A stretch of 64,000 bases of DNA, from contig NZ_PPRN01000044.1 of NCBI RefSeq assembly GCF_002902685.1, forward strand, positions 1 through 64,000. Direction: 5' to 3'. The stretch comes from Staphylococcus pettenkoferi (GTDB lineage Bacteria > Bacillota > Bacilli > Staphylococcales > Staphylococcaceae). The translations under genes were made by a program, and so were the position numbers. Positions 59,726-64,000 of the stretch are shown in pieces. The notes beneath the pieces are model-generated. The model was not told where the DNA came from, searched no databases, and saw only the letters and a list, made by a program, of their open reading frames with translations. Within the stretch, counting starts at the first letter, position 1. Each line of letters begins with the position of its first letter.

Positions 59726-60670
59726 ATGAGTTTTGCATCTGATATGAAAAATGAATTAACGAGAATAGAAGTCGATGAAGCGAATGCAAGAGCAGAACTA
59801 AGCGCGTTGATTCGTATGAACGGTGCGCTCTCCCTTTCTAATCAACAGTTTATCATTGATGTACAAACGGAGAATGCGACAACTGCACGTCGAATCTACT
59901 CGTTGATTAAAAAAGTTTTTAATGTAGAAGTCGAAATCCTCGTGCGTAAAAAAATGAAATTAAAGAAAAATAACATCTATATTTGTCGTATTAAAATGTT
60001 AGCGAAAAAAATACTAGACGATTTATGCATCTTGCGTGATGGTATGTTTATGCATGAAATAGATTCAGCGATGACCGACGATGACGAAATGTGCCGAAGT
60101 TATTTACGTGGCGCCTTTTTAGCAGGAGGTTCTGTCAATAATCCTGAAACCTCTTCCTATCATCTGGAAATTTTTTCACAATATGAGACGCATTCAGAAG
60201 GTTTAGTGAAATTAATGAACCACTACGGCCTGAATGCGAAATATCTGGAGCGTAAGAAAGGTAGCATCGTCTACTTGAAAGAAGCGGAGAAGATTTCTGA
60301 TTTCCTCAGTCTCATTGGTGGCTATCAAGCCTTATTGAAATTTGAAGATGTGCGTATCGTTCGAGATATGCGCAATTCTGTAAACCGTCTCGTGAACTGT
60401 GAAACGGCCAATCTCAATAAAACGGTAAGTGCGGCAATGAAGCAGGTTGAAAGCATACAGCTTATCGACCAAGAAATTGGCTTAGATAATTTGCCAGATC
60501 GTTTGAGAGAAATTGCGAAATTACGTGTACAACATCAAGAGATTTCGTTGAAAGAATTAGGAGAAATGGTGTCTTCAGGCAAAATTTCAAAATCTGGCGT
60601 TAACCATCGTTTGCGTAAGTTAAATGAACTGGCAGATAAGATTCGTAGTGGTGAAACGATAGAGATGTAG
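59726..60670 (+). CDS. whiA: DNA-binding protein WhiA
   Basis: 314 aa, ATG with AAAGGTTG upstream. An N-terminal LAGLIDADG-like fold (~1-200; [24 protein letters not shown]) and a C-terminal helix-turn-helix (~225-310; [34 protein letters not shown]). In Firmicutes it influences cell division and chromosome segregation. Ends at a bidirectional terminator. In S. aureus clpP follows; here an AraC gene comes next. Confidence 0.95.
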   Translation: MSFASDMKNELTRIEVDEANARAELSALIRMNGALSLSNQQFIIDVQTENATTARRIYSLIKKVFNVEVEILVRKKMKLKKNNIYICRIKMLAKKILDDLCILRDGMFMHEIDSAMTDDDEMCRSYLRGAFLAGGSVNNPETSSYHLEIFSQYETHSEGLVKLMNHYGLNAKYLERKKGSIVYLKEAEKISDFLSLIGGYQALLKFEDVRIVRDMRNSVNRLVNCETANLNKTVSAAMKQVESIQLIDQEIGLDNLPDRLREIAKLRVQHQEISLKELGEMVSSGKISKSGVNHRLRKLNELADKIRSGETIEM

Positions 60671-60741
60671 ATTGAGGACTTGCAGTGGTAAAACGCGAGG
60701 GGCCACGTGCTCTAAGCTAATAAAGATGCATATCAATAGTA

Positions 60742-60777
60742 AAGCGCTTTTCAACTTCGAGTATCTGAAAAGCGCTT
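60742..60777. terminator. Bidirectional terminator between whiA and the AraC gene
   Basis: AAGCGCTTTTCA (60742-60753) and TGAAAAGCGCTT (60766-60777), exact 12-bp inverted repeat. Confidence 0.9.
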
Positions 60778-60801
60778 AAGTTATATATGATAAACTCCAT
60801 A

Positions 60802-61581
60802 TTATCTTAATCCCGACATGAATTGATAGGCTGTGACGCCATAGCGATATTTGAAACACTTATTTAAATGAGCAAGGTCCACAAAGTTGCATTCAGCAAT
60901 AGCCCAATACACATCTTTATACGTCTCGATAATTTGCTTAGCACGTTCTACTTTGTAATTAATATAATACTGATGCGGCGTTAATCCTGTCTGCTTTTTA
61001 AAGAAGCGTATAAATTGATATTTAGACATTTCTAGAGCTTGGCTCAACTGCTCTAAATTCAATTTATCATTATAATGTTGTTTAATTATTTCTATAGCTA
61101 ACTTTGTCTTTGCATTATCAGCTCTTGAAGTTGAAGATACCGCTTGTCTTGGAAATTGATCGATTAAATCTACGAAACGTTCATGACATTCAGCTTCAGA
61201 ATTGTCATAAAATATCGCTTGCCACAACTTGATGATACGCTCTGAAATGCGTGGATTGTAGATAATGGGAGTCGTAAACTTCACATTTGTGGTGAGTCCC
61301 AATGCTTCTCTCAACATAGCAGGCTTGATATAGAGCATAATATATTCAAGTCCTTGAGCATCATACGATTGGCCATCATGCGTTTCTTCAGGATTAAATA
61401 ACATCACACCACTCGTATGAGAAAGGTGATGTATACCACCTAGATGATAAGATTGCAGACCGCGCAATGTCACGCCCATAGCATATTCTTGATGGGCATG
61501 TTTCTTATATTGAAAGTCATCCAAATGCGCATGCATCGCAGTGATGCCGATTGCATTTTTATACTTAAAATGATTCATCAT
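60802..61581 (-). CDS. AraC-family regulator with cupin sensor domain
   Basis: 259 aa; either of two adjacent ATGs fits the SD (GAGGGGCGAT). N-terminal cupin (~10-95; HAHLDDFQYKKHAHQEYAMGVTLRGLQSYHLGG, MLFNPEETHDGQ) likely binds an effector. C-terminal double HTH (~160-259; LEQLSQALEMSKYQFIRFFKKQTGLTPHQYYINYKVERAKQII). It lies 18 bp downstream of the LysE gene on the same strand, so the pair is an operon and AraC may sense the exported compound. Confidence 0.9.
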   Translation of the reverse strand: MMNHFKYKNAIGITAMHAHLDDFQYKKHAHQEYAMGVTLRGLQSYHLGGIHHLSHTSGVMLFNPEETHDGQSYDAQGLEYIMLYIKPAMLREALGLTTNVKFTTPIIYNPRISERIIKLWQAIFYDNSEAECHERFVDLIDQFPRQAVSSTSRADNAKTKLAIEIIKQHYNDKLNLEQLSQALEMSKYQFIRFFKKQTGLTPHQYYINYKVERAKQIIETYKDVYWAIAECNFVDLAHLNKCFKYRYGVTAYQFMSGLR

Positions 61582-61599
61582 CTATCATCGCCCCTCATA

Positions 61600-62172
61600 T
61601 CAAAGCCAAACTATAACAGCAGCATAAACAAGAAATATTGCCATCACAATCGTAACTACCATCTCATGGCGTTGAAGAAAGCGCTGAAGTAATGCGCCAA
61701 AGACGACCCATAGTCCGAAAGAGAAGACACCTATAAGAGTAATAACGATAATGAATAAACTTATCGTCGAGAAAGTGTGATAGGTACCCAGTACAAATGA
61801 AGGTAGTACCGTAAGTGTAAAAGTGATGACTTTAGGGTTTAAAAATTGTAATAAATAACCCGATTTAAAGCTCCCTTTGTTTGTAGGCTCATCGCTACCG
61901 TGAGATTTAAACAATAAGTAGACTAAGTATAGCATGTACAAACTACCAATGACTTTCATAATCGTCAGAACGGGAGGTATATATTGAGCGAACAAGCTAT
62001 TAATTAGCGCTGACAATACGAGTAAAGTAAAGAAAGCGAGTGATGCGCCATATGTATATTGAATGCCTGCCCGACGCCCCTGAGACTTAATAGTGTTCAA
62101 TATATCTAGATTCGTGGGTCCCGGCGTTCCAGTGACGAGAAAGGTATAGAAGACAAATGACAAGATATTCAT
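61600..62172 (-). CDS. LysE/RhtB-family exporter
   Basis: 190 aa, ATG with AAAGGGGGATT upstream. Five or six membrane helices with the LysE start FVTGTPGPTNLDILNTIKSQGRRAGIQYTYGAS and FLNPKVITFTLTVLPSF. Family exports amino acids or related metabolites. First gene of an operon with the AraC regulator; divergent from the MarR gene across a 148-bp promoter region. Confidence 0.88.
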   Translation of the reverse strand: MNILSFVFYTFLVTGTPGPTNLDILNTIKSQGRRAGIQYTYGASLAFFTLLVLSALINSLFAQYIPPVLTIMKVIGSLYMLYLVYLLFKSHGSDEPTNKGSFKSGYLLQFLNPKVITFTLTVLPSFVLGTYHTFSTISLFIIVITLIGVFSFGLWVVFGALLQRFLQRHEMVVTIVMAIFLVYAAVIVWL

Positions 62173-62320
62173 CGCACAATCCCCCTTTGTATACTGAAGT
62201 GTTGCTCAAGTATAAAGCATGTTACAATGGCTCTGATAGTACAAAATTGCGAAGAGAGTTAACTAAATATTTGTAAGAATATTGAGATATTGAATGAAAT
62301 TAGGAAGGATAGTATGAATT

Positions 62321-62797
62321 ATGGCTTCAAGTAACAATGAGTATGAGAATTTGCTGTTCTACTTTGCCTATAAGACATTTATTAATACGGCAGATGAAAT
62401 TATCGAAGCGTATGGTTTGAGTCGTCAACATCATCGTTTTTTGTTTTTTATTGAAAAGGTCCCGGGCATTACAGTGAAAAATTTGTTAAAGAGTCTTGAA
62501 ATATCGAAACAAGGGAGTCATGCAACTTTGAAAAAGCTCAAGGATAAAGGGCTAATTCAAGAACAACAATCCACTAAAGATCGTCGTGTGAAGCGGCTGT
62601 ACCCTACAGAAGAGGGGACGAAACTCGTCAAAGAACTGAATAAAGCGCAAAATGATTTATTTAGTGAAATTCAAGAACGTGTCGGGACAGACTGGTATGC
62701 GATTATGGAAGAATTTGCGTCCTATCGCTCCGGATATAAAGAAATTAAACATTTAAAACATCAGCACGAATCAACTCGCGAGACACATGAAGAATAA
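62321..62797 (+). CDS. MarR-family transcriptional regulator
   Basis: 158 aa, ATG with AGGAAGGA upstream at long (11 nt) spacing; a six-codon frame ATG 62314 overlaps the start. Winged helix with recognition region VKNLLKSLEISKQGSHATLKKLKDKGLIQEQQSTKDRRVKRLYPTEEG. Could control the divergent LysE-AraC operon, the downstream decarboxylase, or itself. Confidence 0.88.
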   Translation: MASSNNEYENLLFYFAYKTFINTADEIIEAYGLSRQHHRFLFFIEKVPGITVKNLLKSLEISKQGSHATLKKLKDKGLIQEQQSTKDRRVKRLYPTEEGTKLVKELNKAQNDLFSEIQERVGTDWYAIMEEFASYRSGYKEIKHLKHQHESTRETHEE

Positions 62798-62921
62798 AGG
62801 TCACTACCAAAGTGCCTTCATTCTTCCTCGCTTTTCATTTCGTTTGAAGTGCGGTCTTTTTCGAATTTCCGCCTCAAAAATTGAGATTGAAATGCCTTTT
62901 AAAAGGGTAAAAAGAGACTAG

Positions 62922-62959
62922 TGTCGTAAAATGTCGTCATACAAAGTGACGTACGACAG
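62922..62959. repeat. Inverted repeat upstream of the decarboxylase
   Basis: TGTCGT (62922-62927) pairs with ACGACA (62954-62959) and CGTCA (62935-62939) with TGACG (62948-62952), a nested palindrome. Confidence 0.5.
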
Positions 62960-62978
62960 AAAAATTTTTATGCAAATA

Positions 62979-63018
62979 GGTCAACTTAATTGACCTTTAA
63001 TACAGATAGATTTATCCT
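62979..63018 (+). promoter_or_regulatory. Promoter with operator-like palindrome for ipdC
   Basis: The palindrome AGGTCAACTTAATTGACCT (62979-62997) overlaps a TTGACC -35 (62991-62996); 16 nt further lies TATCCT (63013-63018) as a weak -10. The arrangement suggests repression by a dimeric regulator. Confidence 0.5.
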
Positions 63019-63049
63019 AGAAGTAATCAATCGCAAAGGAGAAATGGAA

Positions 63050-64000
63050 ATGAAAAGACGTGTAGGACAATATTTAATGGACTGTATTAGTGAATTTGGT
63101 GTCGAGACAATCTTCGGTGTTCCTGGAGATTTCAACTTAACATTCCTAGATGATATTACGGAAAGAGACGACATGAAATGGGTAGGTAATACGAACGAAC
63201 TTAACGCAAGCTATGCCGCTGATGGTTATGCACGCATGCACGGTATGAGCGCGATGGTCACAACATTTGGTGTTGGTGAATTGAGTGCGGTTAACGGTAT
63301 CGCAGGTGCTTACGCTGAACGTGTACCCGTCATTCAAATCACAGGCGCTCCAACACGTTCTGCAGAGCAAGCGGGCGCTTATTTACACCACTCATTAGGT
63401 GAAGGTAGCTTTGATGATTACCGTCAAATGTATGAACCGATAACTACTTCAGAAGCGTATATTACGCCAGAGAACGCACAAACAGAAATTCCACGTATCC
63501 TTACTGCAGCTTGGACTGAGAAACGTCCGGTACACATTCACTTACCAATTGATGTGGCTGGAGAAGAAATCGAAGTGACAGAAACGTTCAAACACCCTAC
63601 ACATCAAGAGAGCGATGTTTCAAATCTCATCGAAGCGGTTGAGAAACGTTTGAAAGACGCGAAACAACCGGTCATACTAACTGGTCATGAAATCAACAGC
63701 TTCAACTTACACGAAGAGCTAGAGCAGTTCGTTAACCAAACGCACATTCCTGTAGCACAACTTTCTCTAGGTAAAGGCGCATTTAACGAGGAAAATCCAT
63801 ACTACATCGGCATGTATGACGGCCAAGTAGCTGAAGAACAAATTAAAAATTATGTAGATCATAGTGACTGTATCCTCAATATCGGTGGTAAACTCACTGA
63901 CTCAGCTACAGCTGGCTTTAGCTACGAATTCGATTTAGATGATGTTATCACAATCAATCACCGCAATTTCCAAGCAGGTGAGACAACAAGTCAAGACGCA
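63050..64000 (+). CDS. ipdC: Indolepyruvate / 2-keto-acid decarboxylase, 5' part (cut by window end)
   Basis: 317 codons visible, open at 64000. ATG 63050 chosen (AAAGGAG eight nt upstream); ATG 63044 is only two nt from the SD. Thiamine-diphosphate enzyme: N-terminal Pyr domain with FGVPGDFNLTFLD, the catalytic Glu in NTNELNASYAADGYAR, TTFGVGELSAVNGIAGAYAERVPVIQITGAP, the HH pair in LHHSLGEGSFDDY, and the start of the central domain. Decarboxylates indolepyruvate, phenylpyruvate or branched 2-keto acids to aldehydes. The TPP-binding GDG domain lies beyond the window. Confidence 0.9.
   Translation, partial: MKRRVGQYLMDCISEFGVETIFGVPGDFNLTFLDDITERDDMKWVGNTNELNASYAADGYARMHGMSAMVTTFGVGELSAVNGIAGAYAERVPVIQITGAPTRSAEQAGAYLHHSLGEGSFDDYRQMYEPITTSEAYITPENAQTEIPRILTAAWTEKRPVHIHLPIDVAGEEIEVTETFKHPTHQESDVSNLIEAVEKRLKDAKQPVILTGHEINSFNLHEELEQFVNQTHIPVAQLSLGKGAFNEENPYYIGMYDGQVAEEQIKNYVDHSDCILNIGGKLTDSATAGFSYEFDLDDVITINHRNFQAGETTSQDA

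Overview
The window is a stretch of Staphylococcus chromosome, probably from a coagulase-negative species. The gene order from the ABC-F/recQ pair through nrdIEF, sstABCD, murB, pepT, gdpS, tagO, fakB1, comFA/comFC, hpf, secA, prfB, uvrBA, hprK, lgt, trxB, rapZ, yvcK and whiA matches what I recall of S. aureus, but the proteins are clearly diverged from that species. Base composition is low GC. Promoters, Shine-Dalgarno (SD) sites and several TTG/GTG starts are typical of Firmicutes. I see no rRNA, tRNA, CRISPR array, prophage or intact IS element. I do not assign a species.

Layout. 1-9.9 kb: an Asp/His-rich membrane protein, an ABC-F translation factor, RecQ, a two-gene OpuB/EgtUV-type uptake system with a sigma-B-like promoter, HisC, and a deoxyribonucleotidase behind a tandem array of hairpin repeats. 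10-16.4 kb, leftward: a lipid kinase, two paralogous POT peptide transporters, QueF and an EamA transporter. 16.4-20.7 kb: the class Ib ribonucleotide reductase nrdIEF with NrdR boxes and, further upstream, a perfect LexA box. 20.9-24.9 kb: the Fur-controlled iron-siderophore transporter sstABCD. 25-36.8 kb: mixed housekeeping and envelope genes (CHY zinc finger, MurB, GrpB-like, EMYY lipoprotein, BrxC/YtxJ, glycerate kinase, PepT, split ThrE exporter, GdpS, TagO, YigZ). 37-46.4 kb: FakB1, ComFA/ComFC, Hpf, SecA, RF2 with its programmed frameshift, and a LysM-CHAP cell-wall hydrolase. 46.7-60.7 kb: CsbA, UvrB/UvrA under a LexA box, then hprK-lgt-acyltransferase-TPR, trxB, and rapZ-yvcK-whiA. 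60.8-64 kb: an accessory-looking group (AraC regulator, LysE exporter, MarR regulator, and an indolepyruvate/2-keto-acid decarboxylase cut by the window edge).

The most striking non-genic signal is a dispersed family of structured intergenic repeats. The fullest copy (12863-13201) is about 339 bp, has 17-bp terminal inverted repeats, and contains three hairpins (H1, H2, H3). A second copy starts at base 1 in the opposite orientation, and an internally deleted copy lies at 47133-47230. H2+H3 modules form a tandem array at 8803-9307 and solo units at about 24976-25074 and (decayed) 52461-52563. H3-like hairpins alone seem to serve as terminators elsewhere. Stem sequences differ between copies while pairing is kept. 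The layout recalls STAR elements of S. aureus, but the sequence is different.

Other points worth a second look are a probable ATT start codon for comFA directly behind an intrinsic terminator, and the LexA box between the EamA transporter and nrdIEF.
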